From assembly GCA_026995985.1 (NCBI GenBank), contig JALWNF010000052.1:1-6655 (forward strand): 6,655 nt of DNA, given 5' to 3'. The notes under the pieces were generated by a model that searched no databases, had not been told where the DNA came from, and worked only from the letters and a program-made list of their open reading frames with translations. Of the stretch, positions 1 through 6,071 are shown piece by piece. Position 1 is the stretch's first letter. Each line of letters starts with the position of its first letter. This stretch comes from Campylobacteraceae bacterium. Lineage in GTDB: Bacteria; Campylobacterota; Campylobacteria; Campylobacterales; Sulfurovaceae. A program made the position numbers and the translations under genes.

Positions 1-1
1 A

Positions 2-1342
2 GTTGAGTTTTTTGGTGATGAGATAGAGGAGCTTTACACCTTTAACACTCTAACAAACGAAAAAGAGAAACACTACAAAGAGGTAACAATCTACGCTGCA
101 AATCAGTTTATTGTCTCTCAAGAGAAATTAGCTTTGGCTGTTAAAAGCATAGAAAAAGAGCTAGGAGAGCGACTCAACTACTACAAAGAGCAAAACCGAA
201 TGTTAGAGTACAACCGACTCAAACAGCGTGTAGAGTTTGACCTAGAGATGATAGAGGCAACAGGAATGTGTAAAGGAATTGAGAACTACTCTCGACACCT
301 TACAGGCAAAAAAGAGGGTGAAACCCCCTACTCTTTGATGGACTACTTTGAGGCGATGCATGGGCGAGACTTTTTGTGCATTGTCGATGAGTCTCATGTC
401 TCACTTTCACAGTTTAGAGGAATGTACGCAGGGGATAGAAGCCGAAAAGAGGTCTTAGTGGAGCATGGTTTTAGACTACCATCAGCCCTAGATAACAGAC
501 CACTAATGTTTGATGAGTATATCGTAAAAGCCCCCTACTTTCTCTTTGTCTCTGCTACACCAAATGATTTAGAGCTTGAGCTCTCTTTGGTAGTAGCAGA
601 GCAAGTAGTACGACCAACAGGGCTACTTGACCCTGAAATTGAGGTAATAGATAGTACCTACCAAGTAGAGAATCTATATGACCAGATGAAACCTGTTATA
701 AAAAGAGGTGAAAGAGTCTTAATTACGGTACTTACTAAAAAAATGGCAGAGGAGTTAACTACCTACTACAACGACTTAGGCTTAAAAGTACGCTATATGC
801 ACTCTGACCTTGATGCTATTGAACGAAATCAAATTATTCGCTCTTTACGTTTAGGAGAGTTTGATGTCTTGGTAGGGATTAATCTCCTTAGAGAGGGGCT
901 TGACCTGCCAGAGGTTAGTCTAGTAGCTATTTTAGATGCAGACAAAGAGGGCTTTTTACGCTCTAAGACTTCACTTATACAGACAGCAGGACGAGCAGCT
1001 AGAAATGCTAATGGAAAGGTGCTAATGTATGCTAAAAAGATGACTAACTCTATGAGAGAGACCATTGAGATTACTAAAAAACGACGCGAAAAGCAGATAG
1101 CTTACAACAAAAAGCATGGCATTACACCAAAAACCACTCTGCGTAAACTAGATACTGACCTAAAAGTTGAAGATGCCAGAGAGCTTTACAATAAACGCTC
1201 TAAAATAGATAAAATGCCAAAAGCAGAGCGTCAAAAGATAATAAAAGAGTTAAAGGCTAAGATGTTAGCTGCTGCAAAGAATTTGGAGTTTGAAGAGGCA
1301 GCACGATTGCGTGACCAAATTGCTAAAATAAAAAAATTGTAG
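2..1342 (+). CDS. uvrB: UvrABC excinuclease subunit B, C-terminal ~446 residues (5' truncated by window)
   Basis: UvrB is the DNA-damage verification subunit of nucleotide excision repair. It is loaded by UvrA, opens the DNA with a helicase-like ATPase fold and recruits the nuclease UvrC. The frame is open from base 2 and the first residues ([11 protein letters not shown]) are already typical UvrB, so the TTG at 134 is not a real start. Visible in order are the Y-S-R-H-L-T-G segment near bases 290-307, the Walker B box DESH (386-397), FVSATP (about 545-562), HSDLDAIER (about 799-825), the [14 protein letters not shown] motif (about 878-920), the arginine-finger motif QTAGRAARN (980-1006), and a C-terminal UVR domain with [12 protein letters not shown] (1283-1318) that contacts UvrC. 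The family is usually about 660 residues, so roughly 200 N-terminal residues, including Walker A and the beta-hairpin, lie outside the window. The TAG stop is the first part of a palindrome. Identification is very secure. Confidence 0.98.
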   Translation, partial: VEFFGDEIEELYTFNTLTNEKEKHYKEVTIYAANQFIVSQEKLALAVKSIEKELGERLNYYKEQNRMLEYNRLKQRVEFDLEMIEATGMCKGIENYSRHLTGKKEGETPYSLMDYFEAMHGRDFLCIVDESHVSLSQFRGMYAGDRSRKEVLVEHGFRLPSALDNRPLMFDEYIVKAPYFLFVSATPNDLELELSLVVAEQVVRPTGLLDPEIEVIDSTYQVENLYDQMKPVIKRGERVLITVLTKKMAEELTTYYNDLGLKVRYMHSDLDAIERNQIIRSLRLGEFDVLVGINLLREGLDLPEVSLVAILDADKEGFLRSKTSLIQTAGRAARNANGKVLMYAKKMTNSMRETIEITKKRREKQIAYNKKHGITPKTTLRKLDTDLKVEDARELYNKRSKIDKMPKAERQKIIKELKAKMLAAAKNLEFEEAARLRDQIAKIKKL

Positions 1343-1366
1343 GGTGCGTTGGGAAACGCACCCTAC
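1339..1366. repeat. Perfect 12-bp inverted repeat, REP-like palindrome overlapping the uvrB stop
   Basis: Arms GTAGGGTGCGTT (1339-1350) and AACGCACCCTAC (1355-1366) pair perfectly around a GGGA loop (1351-1354). It is much more GC-rich than its surroundings. The uvrB stop TAG (1340-1342) lies inside the left arm. No run of T follows on the + strand, so it is a poor intrinsic terminator for uvrB. On the - strand it is followed by a T-rich stretch, the complement of the A-run in the last uvrB codons. The GTAGGGTGCGTT...AACGCACCC core resembles dispersed palindromes I recall from many bacterial genomes (REP/RAYT-type), but only one copy is present here, so its repetitive nature is an inference. 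Confidence 0.8.
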
Positions 1367-1378
1367 CTATGATATAAT
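1349..1378 (+). promoter_or_regulatory. Predicted promoter of the ppk operon
   Basis: A consensus -10 TATAAT (1373-1378) is preceded by an extended element TGA (1370-1372), giving TGATATAAT. Eighteen bases upstream, TTGGGA (1349-1354) matches 4 of 6 positions of the TTGACA -35 and falls across the loop of the palindrome. The transcription start would be near 1384-1386, leaving a leader of about 20 bases before the ppk ATG. The -10 is strong; the -35 may be coincidental, since Campylobacterota housekeeping promoters often lack one. Confidence 0.7.
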
Positions 1379-1392
1379 GCGAATAAAAATTA

Positions 1393-1398
1393 TAAGGA
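1393..1398 (+). promoter_or_regulatory. ppk ribosome binding site that fixes the start
   Basis: TAAGGA lies 5 bases before the ATG at 1404. The frame is open further upstream, through a GTG at 1344 inside the palindrome and an ATG at 1377 inside the -10 hexamer. Neither has a Shine-Dalgarno sequence and both lie upstream of the predicted transcript start, so 1404 is chosen. Confidence 0.8.
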
Positions 1399-1403
1399 CA
1401 TCA

Positions 1404-3491
1404 ATGAGCATAGACCTAACCTCTCCTGACCTATATTTTAACCGAGAACTCTCTTGGCTAAAGTTCAACTCTCGTGTACTTGCACAAGCAAAAAACAGAG
1501 AGCTACCTCCATTAGAGCGTCTTAAGTTTATTGCTATCTATGGAACTAACCTAGATGAGTTCTATATGATACGCGTTGCAGGGCTAAAAGCACTCTTTAA
1601 AGCTCGTGTTCAAGAGACAGCTATTGACAAGCTTACCCCTGCTGAACAACTTAAAGCTATTCATAAAACTATTCATAAAGAACAAAAAGTATTAGAGGCT
1701 ACATTTAGAGATATTATGGAGAGTCTAAAGGAACATAAGGTTGCTATTAAGAGCTTTACAGAGCTAAATGCTAAGCAACAAGCAGTCATTGAAAATGAGT
1801 TTTTTGAGCAACTATTTCCTGTTATTATGCCTATTGCCATTGATGCTACACACCCATTTCCTCACCTAAATAACCTTAGTTTTGCTTTAGCTCTAAAGCT
1901 TGAAGACTCTGAAGGAAATGTTAAACATGGGCTTATACGCATTCCAAGGATTTTACCTAGATTTTTAAAGGTTGACCACTACTACATTCCTATTGAAGAT
2001 GTAGTTGACTACTTCTCATGTGAACTCTTTGCAGGTATGAAAAAACTTGCATCTACACCATTTAGAGTAACACGCAATGCAGACCTAGAGATAGAGGAGG
2101 AGGAGGCAGATGACTTTATAGAGATTATGGAGGAGGGGCTACGTACACGAAATCGTGGTATGCTTATTAGATTAGAGCTTATGGAGGGAGTAGATGAAGA
2201 TTTAGTTGATTTTCTTACAACTCACCTAGAGCTTGACCCACTAGATATATACTACTACAACATTCCTCTAAACCTTGGAACACTTTGGGACATTGTCACA
2301 GAGACATCTCTCTCTCACTTAACCCTACCAACCTACAGCCCAAAGATTCTACCACCACTTTCAGAGAACAAAAACCTCTTTAGAGCTATAGAGAAGCAAG
2401 ACGTTCTACTCTATCACCCATTTGAGAGCTTTGATCCTGTTGTTCGTTTTATTCAAGATGCAGCTAAAGACCCAGATACTCTATCTATGAGAATGACTCT
2501 CTACCGTGTAGGGAAAAACTCCCCTATTGTTAAAGCCCTCATAAAGGCTGCAAAGGCTGGTAAGCAAGTTACTGTTTTAGTTGAGTTAAAAGCTAGATTT
2601 GATGAAGAGAACAATCTACAGTGGGCAAAGAAGCTTGAAGAGTCAGGGGCTCATGTTATCTACGGAATTAAAGGACTAAAGGTTCATGCAAAAGTAGCAC
2701 AAGTAACTAAACGAAAAGACAAAAAACTCCAAGGCTATGTTCATTTAGCAACAGGAAACTACAATCCTACTACAGCTAGAATATATACAGATGTAAGCTA
2801 CTTTACAACAAAGCCAGAAGTTAATACCGATGTAACTAAATTTTTTCACTTCTTGACAGGTTTTGCAGACTATAGTAAACTTAAAACATTAACCCTCTCT
2901 CCAAAACACATTAAACCAAAACTCATTGAGATGATAGAGCATGAAACCTCTTTTAAAGATAAAGGGCATATTATCTTAAAGGCTAACTCTTTAGTTGACC
3001 CTGAGATTATTCAAGCACTATATAGAGCCTCTATAGCAGGGTGCAAAATAGAGCTTATTATTAGAGGTATCTGTGCCTTAAGACCTGGCATAAAAGATAT
3101 TAGTGAAAATATCTCAGTATACTCCATTATAGGTAAATATCTTGAACACCCAAGAATCTACTATTTTAAACATAACAAGTACCAATGTTACATCTCTTCT
3201 GCTGACCTAATGCCAAGAAATCTTATTCGTCGTATTGAGATTTTAACCCCTATAAAAGAGCCTAAATTGGCACAAAAGCTTAAGCAGATTCTATCTTTGC
3301 AACTTCAAGACAATCAACTTAGATGGAAGCTTAAGAGTTCAGGAGAGTATAAACAGATAAAACAAAATGATGATAAACCTATAAACAATCATGAGATTTT
3401 AGAGGAGTATATAACAAAGCTTCATGATAAAAGCCAAAAAGAGACACCTGAGTATGTAACTCAGTTAGCTAAAAAAGTTTTAAAGGATTAA
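1404..3491 (+). CDS. ppk: Polyphosphate kinase 1 (PPK1)
   Basis: PPK1 reversibly transfers the terminal phosphate of ATP to a growing inorganic polyphosphate chain through a phosphohistidine intermediate. It is usually peripheral to the inner membrane. With the 1404 start the protein is 695 residues, the usual family length. The N-terminal domain begins with FNRELSWLKFNSRVL (residues 12-26), followed by the ATP-site N49 in TNLDEFYMIRVAGL. The head domain contains HPFPHLNNLSFALAL. The two phospholipase-D-like C-terminal domains carry R368 (TLYRV), R398 (KARFDEENN), the autophosphorylated H428 (KVHAK) and the second histidine H582 (YLEHPR). These correspond to E. coli R375, R405, H435 and H592 with a steady offset of 7 to 10. 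SADLMPRN and RRIEILTPI complete the core. All catalytic residues are present, so the enzyme should be active. A charged tail of about 35 residues ends the protein. It heads a three-gene operon. Confidence 0.97.
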   Translation: MSIDLTSPDLYFNRELSWLKFNSRVLAQAKNRELPPLERLKFIAIYGTNLDEFYMIRVAGLKALFKARVQETAIDKLTPAEQLKAIHKTIHKEQKVLEATFRDIMESLKEHKVAIKSFTELNAKQQAVIENEFFEQLFPVIMPIAIDATHPFPHLNNLSFALALKLEDSEGNVKHGLIRIPRILPRFLKVDHYYIPIEDVVDYFSCELFAGMKKLASTPFRVTRNADLEIEEEEADDFIEIMEEGLRTRNRGMLIRLELMEGVDEDLVDFLTTHLELDPLDIYYYNIPLNLGTLWDIVTETSLSHLTLPTYSPKILPPLSENKNLFRAIEKQDVLLYHPFESFDPVVRFIQDAAKDPDTLSMRMTLYRVGKNSPIVKALIKAAKAGKQVTVLVELKARFDEENNLQWAKKLEESGAHVIYGIKGLKVHAKVAQVTKRKDKKLQGYVHLATGNYNPTTARIYTDVSYFTTKPEVNTDVTKFFHFLTGFADYSKLKTLTLSPKHIKPKLIEMIEHETSFKDKGHIILKANSLVDPEIIQALYRASIAGCKIELIIRGICALRPGIKDISENISVYSIIGKYLEHPRIYYFKHNKYQCYISSADLMPRNLIRRIEILTPIKEPKLAQKLKQILSLQLQDNQLRWKLKSSGEYKQIKQNDDKPINNHEILEEYITKLHDKSQKETPEYVTQLAKKVLKD

Positions 3492-3493
3492 AA

Positions 3494-4018
3494 ATGATAC
3501 TAAAATACAAAGAGTGGACTCCAACACTTAAAAAAGGAGCATGGATAGCCGATGGTGCAACAGTTATTGGTCGAACTGAGATAGGAGAGGATTCTGCTAT
3601 ATGGTTTGGCTGTGTAGTTAGAGGAGATGTTCACTACATTAAAATTGGAGACAGAACCAACATTCAAGACCTATCTATGGTGCATGTAACACACCACAAA
3701 AAAGAGGATATGAGCGATGGATACCCAACTATTATTGGAAATGATGTAACTATAGGTCACAGAGTTATGCTACATGGCTGTACCATCGAAGATGCTTGTC
3801 TTATTGGAATGAGTACAACTATTTTAGATGGTGCCGTAATTGGAAAAGAGTCAATAGTGGGTGCTGGTTCGCTTGTTACTAAAAATAAAAAATTTCCTCC
3901 AAGAAGTCTTATTATGGGGAGTCCTGCAAAAGTGGTAAGAGAGCTTACAGATGAAGAGGTAGCAGAGTTGTATGCATCTGCTACTAGATATGTTGAGTTT
4001 AAGAACAACTATCTATAG
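3494..4018 (+). CDS. Gamma-carbonic-anhydrase-like hexapeptide-repeat protein (YrdA/CamH type)
   Basis: This 174-residue protein is built of hexapeptide repeats that fold as a left-handed beta-helix and normally form a trimer with metal sites between subunits. The gamma-carbonic-anhydrase signature is intact: R43-G-D45, Q58-D59, and metal-ligand histidines H64, H89 and H94, with the 89/94 spacing matching H117/H122 of Methanosarcina Cam. The acidic loop that carries the proton-shuttle glutamate in Cam is missing, as in CamH and YrdA proteins, so CO2 hydration is possible but unproven. Some relatives are acyltransferase-like or have no detected activity. A conserved MGSPAKVVREL lies near the end (141-151), followed by a short helix. 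The ATG lies 2 bases after the ppk stop, with its AGGA (3484-3487) inside the last ppk codons, which suggests translational coupling. The fold is sure; the reaction is not. Confidence 0.9.
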   Translation: MILKYKEWTPTLKKGAWIADGATVIGRTEIGEDSAIWFGCVVRGDVHYIKIGDRTNIQDLSMVHVTHHKKEDMSDGYPTIIGNDVTIGHRVMLHGCTIEDACLIGMSTTILDGAVIGKESIVGAGSLVTKNKKFPPRSLIMGSPAKVVRELTDEEVAELYASATRYVEFKNNYL

Positions 4019-4020
4019 GA
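4017..4020 (+). promoter_or_regulatory. Ribosome binding site overlapping the upstream stop codon
   Basis: AGGA shares two bases with the TAG stop of the carbonic-anhydrase-like gene (4016-4018) and sits 6 bases before the ATG at 4027. Ribosomes finishing the upstream gene would expose or reuse this site, so the two proteins are probably made in a fixed ratio. Confidence 0.6.
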
Positions 4021-4026
4021 AAAAAT

Positions 4027-4680
4027 ATGATAAATATCATCAAAAAGAGCCTACAAGATATCTTTAGCTCTACAGTTTTGATGTTTATCTTAAAGGTAGG
4101 ATTGGGGAGTATTATCTTTTGGATTTCCATACTTTGGTATTTTTGGGGAGACTTCTCCTCTTTTGTAGCCTCTTTTCTTACATGGCTTCCTTTTGATTGG
4201 TTAAAAGAGAGTGTAATCTATATAGCTGCTCCTCTCGTAGGATATATTCTAATTATAGTTACTATATCTACATTAACATCTCTATATAGCGAAAAGGTAC
4301 TAATCTCTCTTGCTAAAAAACACTATCCAAAGGTAAAAGTAGTCGCTTCACCAACTATTAGTGGTTCTATTGGAGCAACACTCTCTTCAACTCTACTCTT
4401 CCTTTTTCTTATAATAGTTCTTTTTCCTCTACTCTTTATTCCTGTTTTAGGACAAGGGCTTATGCTATATTTATGGTCAATCTTACTTAAAGCACCAACC
4501 ATACATGATGTAGGAGGACTCTTTATAAAAGACAAAGAAGAGTTAAAGCAAAAAGGTAAAAAATCAAACATAATTGCAATGATTGCTTCACTTTTTAACT
4601 ATATTCCAATCTTAAATATTTTCGCCCCTCTATTTGCACAAATCATGTTTTTACATCAGATTTTAGGTCAAAATAGATAA
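4027..4680 (+). CDS. EI24/CysZ-like integral membrane protein
   Basis: This 217-residue, strongly hydrophobic protein has the layout of the EI24 (PF07264) family, which includes the sulfate permease CysZ. Hydrophobic segments lie at about residues 17-41, 62-87, 117-153 (long enough for a hairpin of two) and 182-211. Between the second and third is a basic stretch, KKHYPKVKVV (97-106). A soluble lysine-rich loop, KDKEELKQKGKKS (168-180), precedes the last segment. The pattern LxxxLFNYIPILNIFAPLFA (about 185-204) with its two prolines is typical of the family. There is no signal peptide beyond the first membrane segment. It is the last gene of the ppk operon, 8 bases after the carbonic-anhydrase-like gene. 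Substrate is unknown: sulfate is possible by analogy with CysZ, bicarbonate would be a guess from the neighbour. Family assignment was made by eye. Confidence 0.7.
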   Translation: MINIIKKSLQDIFSSTVLMFILKVGLGSIIFWISILWYFWGDFSSFVASFLTWLPFDWLKESVIYIAAPLVGYILIIVTISTLTSLYSEKVLISLAKKHYPKVKVVASPTISGSIGATLSSTLLFLFLIIVLFPLLFIPVLGQGLMLYLWSILLKAPTIHDVGGLFIKDKEELKQKGKKSNIIAMIASLFNYIPILNIFAPLFAQIMFLHQILGQNR

Positions 4681-4706
4681 AAAATAAACAATAAGTCACA
4701 ATTTTA

Positions 4707-4715
4707 TGCTAAAAT
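4707..4715 (+). promoter_or_regulatory. Predicted extended -10 promoter of mltB
   Basis: TGCTAAAAT (4707-4715) is an extended -10 element with a one-base change from TATAAT, in the 57-base gap between the EI24-like gene and mltB. No convincing -35 is visible; the upstream DNA is A/T-rich. Transcription would start near 4722, leaving about 16 bases that contain the AAGGA ribosome binding site (4725-4729), 8 bases before the ATG. No terminator for the ppk operon is visible in the same gap, so read-through is likely as well. Confidence 0.55.
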
Positions 4716-4737
4716 TTACTAAAAAAGGATTTTAGCA

Positions 4738-5940
4738 ATGATAAAAATAAAACATTTAACACTTATTTCAGCTATACTTATTCTTAGTAGTGGATGTGTA
4801 CAAAGACCACCAGCAACAACTATAACAAGCAGTAATCCTAATGATATTCCAATTGCACAAACTTACCCTATGCCAAATAATCCTACAACAACTTATCCAC
4901 AAACAGCTAATACATATCCAACAACTCCTGTAGTTATTGAGACTCAACCTCAATATATACCTCAAAGAACACCCTATTTAAGAGGAGCTTACGCTTCAAA
5001 CTATAAATTAAAACAGATTATTAACAATATGGCAGCAAAGTATAATCTTGATATATATGAACTAAATGCTATCTTCTCTACAGTTAATAGAGATACTTTA
5101 GCACTAGATAAATATGGAGTATACAAGAAAAGAAAACCAAGTAAAGAGAAAGCATCACAACCTGGTTCATGGAATAAATATAGAGCTCAATTTGTAAACC
5201 CTTCACACATTAGAAAAGGGGTTCAGTTTTGGAGAGAAAATGCAAATTGGTTAAATATGGCTGCCTATAAATATGGAGTTGACCCTGCCTATATTGTAGG
5301 AATTATTGGTGTAGAGACTAACTTTGGTGGTTTTACAGGTAAACACTCTGTACTTGATGCATTAACAACATTGGCCTTAGAGTACAAAAAACGCTCAAAA
5401 TTCTTTACCTCAGAACTTGAAAACTATATCTTACTAACAAAAGAGCAAAAAATTCATCCACAATCAATCAAAGGCTCATATGCAGGAGCTTTTGGTCTAG
5501 CACAATTTATGCCTAGCTCATTTAGAGAGTATGCTGTTGATTTTAATGGTGATGGACATACAAATCTATTTGACCCTGCTGATGCTATTGGAAGTATTGC
5601 TAACTATTTTCAAAAGAAAGGAAAGTGGAATCCACGCATACCTGTAGCAATGAAAGTCTACTACAATAAAAAGAGATTTTATGGAATACCTACAGGATTT
5701 AAAACCTTATACTCACAAAGTTATCTCTATAGATTAGGAATGAGACCAAGCTCAAACTTCTATGGTTACAGAGGACCTGTCTCTTTAATTAAGTTAAGTA
5801 AATATGATAGAGATGAACTATGGTGGGGAACACCAAACTTTAGAGCTATTACTCGTTATAACCCTAAAGATTATTATGCTATGGCAGTGCATCAACTAGG
5901 TCAAGAGATTAAAAAAGCTGTTTATGGAAGAAGACTTTAA
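4738..5940 (+). CDS. mltB: Membrane-bound lytic murein transglycosylase B family lipoprotein
   Basis: MltB-type enzymes cleave the MurNAc-GlcNAc bond of peptidoglycan and leave a 1,6-anhydro end; they serve wall growth and turnover in the periplasm. The 400-residue product starts with a lipoprotein signal: basic start, hydrophobic stretch, then LSSGC with the lipidated C20. The next residue is valine, which by the E. coli rule favours the outer membrane. Residues 22-80 are a flexible linker rich in T, P and N with several TYP units. The catalytic domain has FVNPSHIRKGVQFW, then GVETNFGG with the catalytic E193 (E. coli E162), and YAGAFGLAQFMPSS (248-261). An EF-hand-like calcium loop DFNGDGHTNLFD (268-279) follows, then DAIGSIANYF. 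The C-terminal WWGTPNFRAITRYN and YAMAVHQLGQ motifs are also present. It is complete, with all key residues. Confidence 0.95.
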   Translation: MIKIKHLTLISAILILSSGCVQRPPATTITSSNPNDIPIAQTYPMPNNPTTTYPQTANTYPTTPVVIETQPQYIPQRTPYLRGAYASNYKLKQIINNMAAKYNLDIYELNAIFSTVNRDTLALDKYGVYKKRKPSKEKASQPGSWNKYRAQFVNPSHIRKGVQFWRENANWLNMAAYKYGVDPAYIVGIIGVETNFGGFTGKHSVLDALTTLALEYKKRSKFFTSELENYILLTKEQKIHPQSIKGSYAGAFGLAQFMPSSFREYAVDFNGDGHTNLFDPADAIGSIANYFQKKGKWNPRIPVAMKVYYNKKRFYGIPTGFKTLYSQSYLYRLGMRPSSNFYGYRGPVSLIKLSKYDRDELWWGTPNFRAITRYNPKDYYAMAVHQLGQEIKKAVYGRRL

Positions 5941-5952
5941 AGTTTTTAAAGA

Positions 5953-5961
5953 TGATATATA
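5953..5961 (+). promoter_or_regulatory. Predicted extended -10 promoter for the hisIE leader
   Basis: TGATATATA (5953-5961) follows the same extended -10 pattern (TGn plus a TATAAT-like hexamer) as the two other promoters in this window. Transcription would start near 5968, directly before the GGGGAGTAGC block, producing a leader of about 100 bases ahead of hisIE. No -35 is clear. AT-rich DNA yields such matches by chance, so support is moderate. Confidence 0.45.
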
Positions 5962-5968
5962 TTAAATT

Positions 5969-6070
5969 AAAAAGGGGAGTAGCTTTAAAAATATAGAAGA
6001 GTATAAGCCTTTAACAGTTAAAATTCCAAAAAATGATTTTGTATTTAACAACAAAATCTATGGAGACCTA
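5969..6070 (+). promoter_or_regulatory. hisIE leader with yybP-ykoY (Mn2+) riboswitch-like ends
   Basis: The 131-base gap before hisIE contains AAAAAGGGGAGTAGC (5969-5983) and, about 80 bases later, GAGACCT (6063-6069). These match, from memory, the two conserved strands of loop L1 in the yybP-ykoY manganese riboswitch (AAAGGGGAGUAGC at the 5' side and AGACCUUU at the 3' side), in the right order and near the usual spacing. A perfect 8-bp hairpin just before the 3' block sits where the last helix of the family sits. Against it, the closing helix P1 is only AGG/CCU (3 bp) instead of about 5, and the other helices are weak and AT-rich. The usual targets are manganese exporters, not hisIE. The GGAG at 6062-6065 is also the hisIE ribosome binding site, so folding could control translation. 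It may be a divergent, a decayed or a chance match. Confidence 0.35.
6035..6058 (+). repeat. 8-bp hairpin just upstream of the hisIE ribosome binding site
   Basis: GATTTTGT (6035-6042) pairs perfectly with ACAAAATC (6051-6058) around the loop ATTTAACA. The stem ends 3 bases before the GGAG at 6062. No T-run follows, so it is not a terminator. It could be the last helix of the proposed leader structure. Confidence 0.55.
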
Positions 6071-6071
6071 A

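Noticed and set aside
134..136. TTG as the start of the uvrB frame
   Set aside because: The frame is open to base 2 and the residues before it are typical UvrB sequence; the gene simply enters from outside the window.
829..1065. Minus-strand open frame inside uvrB, with similar ones at 3757-4008, 4323-4571 and 4768-4965
   Set aside because: All are antisense to confidently identified genes, have no recognisable domains or ribosome binding sites, and have skewed compositions expected of shadow frames.
1344..1403. A 20-codon N-terminal extension of ppk starting at GTG 1344, or ATG 1377
   Set aside because: The extension is encoded by the palindrome and promoter, has no ribosome binding site and does not resemble PPK; the ATG at 1404 has TAAGGA at correct spacing and starts a normal PPK N-terminus.
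2095..2112. Purine-rich GGAGGAGGAGG inside ppk followed by an ATG, resembling an internal translation start
   Set aside because: It encodes the acidic stretch (EIEEEEADD) usual for PPK1 at this point; the ATG at 2110 is out of frame and reaches a stop after three codons.
4709..4735. Inverted repeat CTAAAAT/ATTTTAG around the mltB ribosome binding site
   Set aside because: AT-only, and the left arm overlaps the -10 element and so would not be in the transcript; it cannot form an RNA hairpin from the predicted start.
5935..5951. CTTTAAA/TTTAAAG dyad at the end of mltB as a terminator
   Set aside because: The stem is nearly all A-T with a 3-base loop and no T-run after it; too weak to call.
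5952..5996. 14-codon open frame (ATG 5952) as a leader peptide for histidine attenuation
   Set aside because: It contains no histidine codons, lacks a good ribosome binding site, and its ATG falls in the predicted -10 element.
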